Shown piece after piece: positions 5,941 to 12,003 of a DNA stretch of 12,256 nt. A program made the translations under genes and the position numbers. How positions within the stretch are numbered: the first letter of the stretch is position 1; each line of letters begins with the position of its first letter. The stretch spans positions 1 to 12,256 of the forward strand of contig CATPCK010000340.1 in assembly GCA_955652655.1 (NCBI GenBank), read 5' to 3'. This stretch comes from an uncultured Ktedonobacteraceae bacterium. Lineage in GTDB: Bacteria; Chloroflexota; Ktedonobacteria; Ktedonobacterales; Ktedonobacteraceae. Below the pieces are notes generated by a model that saw only the letters and a program-made list of their open reading frames with translations, ran no database searches and was not told the origin of the DNA.

Positions 5941-7920
5941 CTATGCCACTTCGGTCAGCAGGCCAAGGGCACGAGCCTGGATCACGGCTTGTATGCGACC
6001 GTGGACCTGCAGTTTCGAGAAGATATTGCCCACATGGCGTTTGACAGTATTGACCTCCACGACCAGCGCCTCCGCAATCTCCTGATTCGAGTACCCTTGC
6101 GCCACCAGGACGATCACCTCTCGTTCGCGCGCGCTCAGGGGATCCAAAAGAAGCAGTCCTGGCTCAGACTGGCGCCAGCTCCAATGCTGTCTTTCAAAGG
6201 GTCTTTCATGCGATGGAAACATAGCTCGCACTCGATCTTGAGCCGGCATTGGTTCTTGCAGGTGCCGTTGGTTCTGATCGTTGGAGATTACGCACTGGCC
6301 TTCAGTGAAGGGAACAAGCGCATGCATCCTGCTTAGAGGCCTCTGTGCCTGTCCATGAATGTCCTGCTGCAAGGGGGTCTGCTGATTTGAAGCCAGGGTC
6401 TTATTTCCGCTGCAAGAGGTGCCTGCCATGGAGTCACTGCCCACAAGATCTCCCTTTCCTTGGAGAGCGTGGGACGCGATCAATCGGGTCCCTACGGCCG
6501 GAGAGAGCAGGCCTGCTGGTGTTTCATGCGCTCCTGTAGGGACCCGATTGATCGCGTCCCCGTAGGGACCAGGTGTTTCGCATGTTTGCTGCCAACGTTC
6601 ATTTGCCAGGCAGCCGTCCGTCCTCGTCATACCTCCAGCGAAGAACTGACAGAGCTGCGGTCGCGCGCACAGAATCTCAGCGGGCAACTGCATTATCCAA
6701 CTGAGGATCATCGATTCCTCGTGTATTAATCCAGCGTGCGCCTGGGAAATGGACTCGATCAGATCGGCAGCCTGCTGCCATGCATGGGCCAGTAAGGCAT
6801 GGTGCACTGCCTCGGCAGTGTGGCCATGCTGCGCATACCAGTTACTGGCTCGCCAATGCAGCGTGAGCACGTCTTCTCCGTTCTCTTGCTCCAATCGCGT
6901 GCGCAAGACCTCGGCAAAGAGGGCATGGTAGCGGTAACAACGACGAGGGCCAAGGGGCACCACAAATATATTGGTACGCTCCAACTCTTCCAGCACCTGC
7001 CGGCTGTCCGTTCGCTCCAGCACGGCATCACATAACGGGGCCGTGAGCTGCGAGAGAATCGAGGTGCGCAGGAGAAATGTGGAGACAGCAGGATCTTGTT
7101 GCCGGAGCACTTCCTCGGTCACATAGTCCAGGATGTAGCGCTGACTTCCACATAGCTCATCCAACACGCCAGCCAGGTCGGCATGCGCTTGCAGCGAGAG
7201 GCCGACGAGGCGCAGGGCAGCCAGCCAGCCCTCTGTCCGAGCATTGACCTCCTGGAGCAGAGAACGCTCCAGCCTGATGGGCGCCATCTGGCGCAGCAAG
7301 CTTCCTGTCTCCTCCACTGTCGCGGACAACTGATCGGTGCGCACTTCCAGCAACTGGCCGCGCACACGCCAGCGGGAGAGCGGCAGCGGTGGATCCTTGC
7401 GCGTTGCGAGCAGCACATGGACATGGGACGGCAGATGCTCCACGAGATAAGAAAGCTGATCGTGGATGATAGGCTCACGAATCGCCTGATACTCGTCCAG
7501 GATCAGCACCCATGGGGACGTTGCCTGCGCCAGCCGATTGATGAGAGCAATGAGCGCCTCCTCCAGGAATAGCTCTCCGGGAGCAGACAACCGCTGCAAA
7601 GCTTGCACGCCTATACCTGGTTCGCTTTTGTCGAATGCGGTGAGCACATACTCCCAAAACCGCCAGGGCTGATTGTCATGTTCATCGAGCGTCACCCAGG
7701 CCACAAAGAAGTTGCCCGAAGCATGGGACTGCACCCAGCTCGAGAGCAGGGTCGTCTTGCCGAAACCGGCCGGAGCTGAAACCAGCGTGAGTGGGCCATT
7801 TACTCCTACATCCAGGAGAGCAGTGAGGCGTGAGCGTGGGATGAGGGGAGTCGGGCACACTGGCGTATGGAACTTGGTGGAAAGTAGCTCATTATGTTCA
7901 CAAATATGGACCTGGTTCAT
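5941..7920 (-). CDS. MalT-like LuxR-family ATPase regulator lacking most of its TPR region
   Basis: This is a 659-residue signal-transduction ATPase transcription activator; intact relatives have about 850-950 residues. The N-terminus has LLSTKFHTP and LIPRSRLTALL, then a Walker A-like SAPAGFGKTT (48-57), Walker B WVLILDEYQAI (137-147), and RYHALFAEVLR (330-340) in the helical domain. Residues 361-447 start the post-ATPase helical region (TAEAVHHALLAHAW, ILSWIMQLPAEIL). There the family's long TPR sensor domain should follow. Instead, 448-590 is a low-complexity, Gln/Pro-rich stretch containing an in-frame palindromic repeat (454-483). The C-terminal LuxR HTH is complete: LSAREREVIVLVAQGYSNQE, IAEALVVEVNTVKRHVGNIF (595-634). 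The ribosome site AGGAAAGG overlaps 7925-7932. The protein could still bind ATP and DNA but has probably lost or altered inducer sensing. Its target genes are unknown. Confidence 0.85.
   Translation of the reverse strand: MNQVHICEHNELLSTKFHTPVCPTPLIPRSRLTALLDVGVNGPLTLVSAPAGFGKTTLLSSWVQSHASGNFFVAWVTLDEHDNQPWRFWEYVLTAFDKSEPGIGVQALQRLSAPGELFLEEALIALINRLAQATSPWVLILDEYQAIREPIIHDQLSYLVEHLPSHVHVLLATRKDPPLPLSRWRVRGQLLEVRTDQLSATVEETGSLLRQMAPIRLERSLLQEVNARTEGWLAALRLVGLSLQAHADLAGVLDELCGSQRYILDYVTEEVLRQQDPAVSTFLLRTSILSQLTAPLCDAVLERTDSRQVLEELERTNIFVVPLGPRRCYRYHALFAEVLRTRLEQENGEDVLTLHWRASNWYAQHGHTAEAVHHALLAHAWQQAADLIESISQAHAGLIHEESMILSWIMQLPAEILCARPQLCQFFAGGMTRTDGCLANERWQQTCETPGPYGDAINRVPTGAHETPAGLLSPAVGTRLIASHALQGKGDLVGSDSMAGTSCSGNKTLASNQQTPLQQDIHGQAQRPLSRMHALVPFTEGQCVISNDQNQRHLQEPMPAQDRVRAMFPSHERPFERQHWSWRQSEPGLLLLDPLSAREREVIVLVAQGYSNQEIAEALVVEVNTVKRHVGNIFSKLQVHGRIQAVIQARALGLLTEVA
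6471..6560. repeat. 25-bp perfect inverted repeat (palindromic units) inside the LuxR-type gene
   Basis: The arms at 6471-6495 and 6536-6560 are perfect reverse complements (25 bp) with a 40-nt loop. Each arm contains GGGACGCGATCAATCGGGTC and ends CCCTAC, the same design as the units at 719-784. On the coding (minus) strand the first arm reads GDAINRVPT and the second VGTRLIAS, both without stops. The sequence lies exactly where similarity to the MalT-like TPR region ends. Confidence 0.9.
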
Positions 7921-8105
7921 GATTCCTTTCCTTTCATTGGTTGCCTGGCAGACAACCCATTCCTGGAGAGCGACAATAGCTTCAAAACACTTTAACGGTT
8001 GTCTCTACGATCGTTGTCATATCATGAGGCATGAACTGTGTGGGGGATGCCCGCGTGAACACCGCGGGATGCACAATTCGCAGATGCCTGCTCACCCTCC
8101 ATTTG

Positions 8106-8259
8106 TTACTGGCGATAACGCAAGGCTTCGGCAAAGAGGGCATGGTAGCAATACCAGCGGCGTTGTCAGACGGGGACGAGGGATCCAGGCATGAGAGGCA
8201 GATGGGATGAAGAATTTGGCGGCCAGCAGCTGGTCGTGAACAAGTGGGGATATGTTCAT
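8106..8259 (-). pseudogene. Relic of a second MalT/LuxR-type regulator
   Basis: Two pieces of a paralogous regulator lie next to each other on the minus strand, in different frames. From an ATG at 8257-8259, with AGGAGAGG upstream (8265-8272), 33 codons encode MNISPLVHDQLLAAKFFIPS and then IPRPRLTT, the standard N-terminus of this family (compare LLSTKFHTP...LIPRSRLTALL in the neighbour). At about 8161 it joins RRWYCYHALFAEALRYRQ, then TAA at 8106-8108, matching RRCYRYHALFAEVLR of the neighbour's residues 326-340. About 300 intervening codons and the whole C-terminus are gone. The ribosome site is preserved, so a short peptide could still be made. Confidence 0.78.
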
Positions 8260-8351
8260 GCTGGCCTCTCCTGTCCAGGTGGTTACATGGTGGTCAGGTT
8301 ACATTACTCTCTCTCATTATTACTTCTCTTCTATTGTAGTATACAACTCCA

Positions 8352-8375
8352 CAATTGTACATCCGCAATTGTACA
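8352..8375. promoter_or_regulatory. Direct repeat CAATTGTACA x2, operator-like
   Basis: CAATTGTACA occurs at 8352-8361 and 8366-8375, a 14-bp period. Each copy combines the palindromes CAATTG and TGTACA. The pair lies about 95-120 bp upstream of the start of the regulator relic and 8 bp past the stop of the membrane-protein relic. It could be a binding site left from the promoter of the lost regulator. No binding protein is identified. Confidence 0.35.
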
Positions 8376-8382
8376 GGGGATT

Positions 8383-8577
8383 TCAGGATTGCGGAGGAGC
8401 GGCCTCGAATGATGGGAGATCGAGCGTATCACGATACTCTGTGCGCGGCGCAGGTCGCTCTGCTTCATCGAGATGACACCACCACAGGCGCTGGATGGCC
8501 TCCTTCAGGGTGAGACACAGTAAAAATCCAACAAACAGCTCTGTTCCAAAAGCGACAAAGAGGGAGTATCCCCAGTT
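8383..8577 (-). pseudogene. C-terminal remnant of an unrecognised membrane protein
   Basis: A 64-codon open stretch on the minus strand has no ATG, GTG or TTG start, is bounded upstream by an in-frame TAG (8578-8580), and ends with TGA (8383-8385). It reads NWGYSLFVAFGTELFVGFLL, one good membrane segment, then CLTLKEAIQRLWWCHLDEAE and an acidic, Pro-rich tail ending FEAAPPQS. The shift from a hydrophobic helix to a charged cytoplasmic tail looks protein-like. I do not recognise the family, and a chance open frame is possible. Confidence 0.4.
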
Positions 8578-8707
8578 CTATTCTGAGACAGGAATACAGC
8601 TTGCGCCGTGTAACAAGGGGACATGGTATCGTCAAAGAAAGAAGCCGGGAGTGTAGGTATCATCTTCCCATGATAAAAATGTAGCAGCGAAAGAGTTGGA
8701 GAAAGCC

Positions 8708-9082
8708 ATGCCGATCCCATACGAGCAATCATTCTTTGAGGGCATCCTGGCCTGCCTCACCAATGGCGTAATCATCATCGATTCCTCAGATCTGATCACG
8801 ACCTGGAACCCTGCGGCCGTGAACATCCTGCGCCTGGAGCCGTCGATGACGCTGGGCAAGCGGTACCAGGACGTGTTTGGCACCCTTCCGCAGCTGGGCT
8901 TGATTGGGGTACTCAACACAGTACGGATGCAACCCTCGCCGGGGATGGTGCATACATCAGTCAAAGGCGACGTTCCAGATCGTGGCCAGGTCAGCCTGGA
9001 CCTCTGCATCAATGTCCTGGTGGACAGCCGCCTGACCTACCTCGGAATGGTTCTCGTCATCGATGATCAAACAGGCAGTTAA
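8708..9082 (+). CDS. Stand-alone PAS domain protein
   Basis: A 124-residue protein made of a single PAS fold: FFEGILACLTNGVIIIDSSD (beta1-beta2), LITTWNPAAVNILRLEP (the I-x-x-WN-A motif), then GKRYQDVFG, and a final beta strand YLGMVLVIDD. The ATG at 8708 is chosen because GGAG lies at 8698-8701; an in-frame TTG at 8696 is less likely. PAS domains usually sense a ligand or redox state and pass the signal to an attached kinase or regulator. Here the protein stops at VIDDQTGS, just where a linker to an output domain normally begins. It is either a truncated sensor kinase or a single-domain partner protein. No kinase sequence follows in the next 120 bp. Confidence 0.75.
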   Translation: MPIPYEQSFFEGILACLTNGVIIIDSSDLITTWNPAAVNILRLEPSMTLGKRYQDVFGTLPQLGLIGVLNTVRMQPSPGMVHTSVKGDVPDRGQVSLDLCINVLVDSRLTYLGMVLVIDDQTGS

Positions 9083-9143
9083 AACACGGGGGTAGCGCAA
9101 GGAGCAGTTGTAATAATATATTGTAGTATTCAAGCATCACCTT

Positions 9144-9157
9144 TTTTCAACTGAAAA
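9144..9157. promoter_or_regulatory. Short palindrome upstream of the acyl-CoA dehydrogenase gene
   Basis: TTTTCA (9144-9149) and TGAAAA (9152-9157) flank a 2-bp spacer, 55 bp before the acyl-CoA dehydrogenase start. An operator is possible, for example for a fatty-acid-responsive repressor, but the site is short and the region AT-rich. Confidence 0.2.
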
Positions 9158-9211
9158 CGTGCTAAGGAAAGCATCTCTTTTCGAGGAAACAGGGAACGAA
9201 AGGAAGCAAGT

Positions 9212-10411
9212 ATGGTAGCGGATCTCAAAAAACCACTCGGGCAGTCGCTCGGAACCGATTTTTATCTGATGGATGAGATGTTGACTGAGGAGGAGCGCAG
9301 CGTTCGCGATAAAGTCCGTGCCTTCTGCGACAAGGAGGTCATTCCCATCATCAACGACTACTGGGAACGAGCCGAGTTCCCCTTTGAACTCATTCCCAAG
9401 ATTGCAGCTCTCAACATCGCCGGAAATGATATCCAGGGGTATGGTTGCCCTGGTCTGAGCGCTGTAGCCTCTGGCCTCATCATGTTAGAGATGGCGCGTG
9501 GTGATGCCAGCGTCTGCACATTTTTCGGCGTCCACTCCGGGCTGGCGATGCACTCGATCTCGATGCTGGGCTCGGAAGAACAAAAACAGCGCTGGCTTCC
9601 AGCGATGGCACGCATAGAGAAGATCGGGGCCTTCGGTCTGACTGAGCCGAATCATGGCTCTGACGCGGTAGCGCTGGAGACCCGTGCGCAGCGCGATGGC
9701 AACGAGTACATCATAAACGGAGCCAAGCGCTGGATAGGTAACGCCTCCTTTGCCGATGTCACAGTTATCTGGGCGCGTGACGACGAAGGCAACGTGGGTG
9801 GCTTCCTCGTTGAGAAAGGGACACCGGGTTTTGAGCCAAAGGTTATGACAGGCAAAGTGTCCAAGCGTGCCGTGTGGCAGACGGATATCACGCTCACCGA
9901 TGTCCGTGTGCCAGCAGGGAACCGTCTCGCGCTCTCTCGCAGCTTTAAGGATACTGCGCTCGTGCTTACGGCCACGCGCTCTGGTGTAGCCTGGGAGGCA
10001 GTTGGTCATGCTATCGCTGCCTATGAGATCGCGCTCACTTATGCAAAGGAGCGTATCCAGTTTGACAAGCCACTCATCAGCTTTCAGATCATCCAGAATA
10101 AGCTTGCCACTATGCTCGCCAATGTGACGACCATGCAACTTCTTTGCCTGCGACTTGGCCAATTGCAGGAAGAGAATAAGATGTCAGCCTCAATGGCCTC
10201 GCTGGCGAAGATGAATAACGCCCGGCTGGCCCGTGAGGTCGTTGCTGATGCACGAGAGATGCTTGGTGGCAATGGGATTCTACTCGACTACCACATTGCT
10301 CGCCACCATGCTGATATTGAAGCGGTGTTCACCTACGAGGGTACCGATACCATCCAGTCGCTGATTGTTGGACGGGAGATTACGGGGAGACAAGCTTTCT
10401 CACCTCGCTAG
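9212..10411 (+). CDS. Acyl-CoA dehydrogenase (glutaryl-CoA dehydrogenase / ACX4-like clade)
   Basis: A complete 399-residue FAD-dependent acyl-CoA dehydrogenase acting in cytoplasmic beta-oxidation-type chemistry. The N-terminal helical domain (about 20-135) is followed by AFGLTEPNHGSDA (140-152), the first family signature, which contacts flavin and substrate. The beta domain has RWIGNASFADVTVIWAR (173-189), and the C-terminal helical domain has RIQFDKPLISFQIIQNKLA (281-299) and REMLGGNGIL (348-357). Glu376 in FTYEGTDTIQSLIVGR is the expected catalytic base. The sequence resembles glutaryl-CoA dehydrogenases and plant ACX4. At the position of the arginine that glutaryl-CoA dehydrogenases use to bind the glutaryl carboxylate, it appears to have Cys102, so decarboxylating glutaryl-CoA activity is unlikely (inference from a by-eye alignment). 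AGGAAG, 6 nt before the ATG, supports the start. Likely substrate: a short-chain or branched acyl-CoA. Confidence 0.93.
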   Translation: MVADLKKPLGQSLGTDFYLMDEMLTEEERSVRDKVRAFCDKEVIPIINDYWERAEFPFELIPKIAALNIAGNDIQGYGCPGLSAVASGLIMLEMARGDASVCTFFGVHSGLAMHSISMLGSEEQKQRWLPAMARIEKIGAFGLTEPNHGSDAVALETRAQRDGNEYIINGAKRWIGNASFADVTVIWARDDEGNVGGFLVEKGTPGFEPKVMTGKVSKRAVWQTDITLTDVRVPAGNRLALSRSFKDTALVLTATRSGVAWEAVGHAIAAYEIALTYAKERIQFDKPLISFQIIQNKLATMLANVTTMQLLCLRLGQLQEENKMSASMASLAKMNNARLAREVVADAREMLGGNGILLDYHIARHHADIEAVFTYEGTDTIQSLIVGREITGRQAFSPR

Positions 10412-10457
10412 ACCAGCGGATAATGGGAACTCGTTAGTAGGCATATGTACTCCTTGC

Positions 10458-11600
10458 TCAGCGTGTACGGGTAATTTTTGTCAGGCTGCGGGGCTGATCG
10501 GGATTCAGTCCCTTGTACAGGGCCAGGTAGTTGGCAAAGAGCTGGCCAGGTATAATATAGGGTATTGGCGCGAGCAGTTCAGCAAAGCTGGCTTGCACAT
10601 CTTTCGCCGGGTCATTTCTGCCCCCGCTTCCACGTGTCCCAGAAGTCACTCCATTTGCCAACGTGGGCATTACGAGCCGAATGGATGTCATTGCCAGTTC
10701 CTGCATGCGCTCATCCTCAGTCACCACCAGGCAATCTGCGCCGCTCTCACGCAGCCATTGGAGCAACTCAAGCGAATCGGCTGAGGTACGCCCAGGCGGT
10801 GCGAAGACGATGACCGGCAAGCCACGATCGACCAGAGCGGCAGGTCCATGCTTGAAATCGGCGGTAGAGAAAGGCGTCGAAACAACATAGCAGGTTTCTT
10901 CCAGTTTCAGGGCTGTCTCACGAGCGGTACTGTACTGGAAGACGCGCCCTAACACCACACAGTCACGGGCATGGACGTAGCGTTCGGCCACACGTACAAC
11001 CTGTTCCTCACATTTGAGCGCCGCTGTGACGAGATCGGGAATGCTCTCGATACCGTCACGCAATTGTTCACCGCCTGACAGAAATGCGGACAGCATTGCG
11101 AACACCGTACAGGTGGTGGTATAGGTTTTGGTGGCAGCGACGCTACGTTCAGGACCAGCATGACAGAGCAAGGTATGCTGGGCAGCCGTGGACAATTGAG
11201 ATCCTTCCTGGTTAGTGATGCCTACTGTGAGGGCACCTGCCTCGCGCGACCGGGCTACGACTTCAACGATATCCGTGGATTCGCCGGACTGAGAGACTCC
11301 TATAACCAGAGCCCGCCCCAGTTGGAGCGAGGTACCATAGAGCGTATACAGCGAGGGTGTAGCGAGAGCGACAGGAATACTATTCAGGTACTGGAATAGA
11401 TACTGGGCATAGAGAGCAGCATGATCGGAAGTCCCACGGGCGGCAAGTATGATCACATCTATACCACGCTGCTGAGCCTCCAGAGCGACCTGGCGCGCAG
11501 GTTCGATTGTGCCGGTTAGAGTGCGTCGCAGCGCTTCCGGCTGCTCCTGAATTTCATCCAACATGTGCGTTCGCCTTGCAGGGCGAGATTGCTCTTGCAT
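10458..11600 (-). CDS. SIS-domain sugar-phosphate isomerase/deaminase (GlmS C-domain-like)
   Basis: This 380-residue protein has two SIS domains and no glutaminase domain. SIS1 (about 45-175) has AARGTSDHAA (53-62), VIGVSQSGESTD (99-110) and SVAATKTYTTT (153-163). SIS2 (about 205-345) has LKLEETCYVV and FKHGPAALV. By alignment with GlmS, Glu235 and His251 match its isomerase Glu488 and His504, with identical 16-residue spacing, and Lys375 in SLTKITRT matches Lys603. This suggests an aldose/ketose amino-sugar phosphate isomerase or deaminase of the AgaS/FrlB/GlmS-C type, working in the cytoplasm. Residues about 316-334 form an unusual Gly/Thr/Ser-rich insertion before LAPIPYIIPGQ. AGGAG 7 nt before the ATG supports the start. 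A ROK kinase stump lies immediately upstream on the same strand, consistent with a former sugar-phosphate operon. The exact substrate is unknown. Confidence 0.9.
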   Translation of the reverse strand: MQEQSRPARRTHMLDEIQEQPEALRRTLTGTIEPARQVALEAQQRGIDVIILAARGTSDHAALYAQYLFQYLNSIPVALATPSLYTLYGTSLQLGRALVIGVSQSGESTDIVEVVARSREAGALTVGITNQEGSQLSTAAQHTLLCHAGPERSVAATKTYTTTCTVFAMLSAFLSGGEQLRDGIESIPDLVTAALKCEEQVVRVAERYVHARDCVVLGRVFQYSTARETALKLEETCYVVSTPFSTADFKHGPAALVDRGLPVIVFAPPGRTSADSLELLQWLRESGADCLVVTEDERMQELAMTSIRLVMPTLANGVTSGTRGSGGRNDPAKDVQASFAELLAPIPYIIPGQLFANYLALYKGLNPDQPRSLTKITRTR

Positions 11601-11629
11601 AAGAGTACTCCTATTCTCAAGATATATAA

Positions 11630-11635
11630 ATTATA
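11630..11635 (-). promoter_or_regulatory. -10 element before the SIS-domain gene
   Basis: On the minus strand TATAAT is read at 11630-11635, about 30 nt before the ATG at 11600. At 17 bp upstream the hexamer is GCAGAT, a poor -35 box, so the promoter would be weak or need an activator. It could explain continued expression of the SIS gene after loss of the upstream kinase. Confidence 0.4.
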
Positions 11636-11698
11636 AGGCGAGGAGTAAGGACATCTGCTGCCTTACCAAGACCGCATGCGTCCACACCACCGCACCAA

Positions 11699-11723
11699 GG
11701 TTGACCGCAAGGGTCAACCCTAC
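11699..11723. repeat. Palindromic element GGTTGACC-GCAAG-GGTCAACC
   Basis: Perfect 8-bp arms at 11699-11706 and 11712-11719 flank a 5-nt loop, and CTAC follows. The architecture (GC-containing stem, tiny loop, CCCTAC right end) matches the other palindromic units in the window although the stem sequence differs. It sits in the 176-bp gap between the kinase stump and the SIS gene. Confidence 0.75.
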
Positions 11724-11759
11724 TATACACGAAACGATATCTCCAGTACCCTCGTATGT
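11718..11759 (-). pseudogene. Possible acyl-CoA dehydrogenase C-terminal motif fragment
   Basis: Read on the minus strand, codons at 11759-11718 give TYEGTGDIVSCIVG, close to the catalytic C-terminal motif TYEGTDTIQSLIVG of acyl-CoA dehydrogenases, including the one at 9212-10411. The frame stays open into the adjoining palindrome. Only about 14 residues are recognisable and part overlaps the repeat, so this may be chance. If real, it is a scrap of a second, lost dehydrogenase. Confidence 0.3.
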
Positions 11760-11776
11760 TATGACGATCCCGATCG

Positions 11777-11911
11777 CTAGTTTATGGTAGGACTCTCCAT
11801 ACTGGTCTCTTTCACAAATACATTGCCCTGGCGGTCGATTACTGCACCCTTGAGCCCTGTTCCCCCCACATCAACACCGATAACGAGCCGGTCTCTATAC
11901 TCAGCAGTCAT
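11777..11911 (-). pseudogene. ROK-family sugar kinase, N-terminal stump
   Basis: A 44-codon frame starts at ATG 11909-11911 with GGAGGG at 11918-11923 (6-nt spacing) and stops at TAG 11777-11779. It reads MTAEYRDRLVIGVDVGGTGL, KGAVIDRQGNVFVKETSMES, PTIN. The phosphate-1 loop GVDVGGTGLKGAVID is diagnostic of ROK (NagC/glucokinase-type) proteins, which normally have about 300-330 residues. The sugar-binding and zinc motifs and the catalytic Asp are missing. The strong ribosome site is kept, so the stump may still be translated. It precedes the SIS-domain gene in the same direction and probably once formed a kinase-isomerase operon with it. Confidence 0.85.
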
Positions 11912-12003
11912 CTTTTTCCCTCCATCATTTTAACCATGACGCAGGTACGTGAAATCAACCATGTGCTTGATAGCCAGGGATGCAAGCCCAAGCAACGTTG
12001 AAC

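Noticed and set aside
5707..6336. 209-codon plus-strand open frame spanning the repeat region and the LuxR HTH region
   Set aside because: It overlaps the clear HTH-coding sequence on the minus strand and begins in repeats; the product is Cys/Arg-rich and not protein-like.
7673..8194. 173-codon plus-strand open frame across the start of the regulator and its relic
   Set aside because: It runs antisense to the conserved Walker A region and to the relic; no protein-like features.
9485..10162. 225-codon minus-strand open frame opposite the acyl-CoA dehydrogenase
   Set aside because: The plus-strand enzyme is complete and conserved; the opposite frame shows no family motif.
11645..11666. GTAAGG/CCTTAC inverted repeat before the SIS gene
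   Set aside because: Only 6 bp with a 10-nt loop and no T run; not distinguishable from chance.
11930..12000. Short minus-strand frame reading LGLASLAIKHMVDFTYLRHG before TAA, 17 bp upstream of the ROK start
   Set aside because: It might be the tail of a lost gene, but it is only about 20 codons, of no recognised family, and its frame runs back over the oxidoreductase stop.
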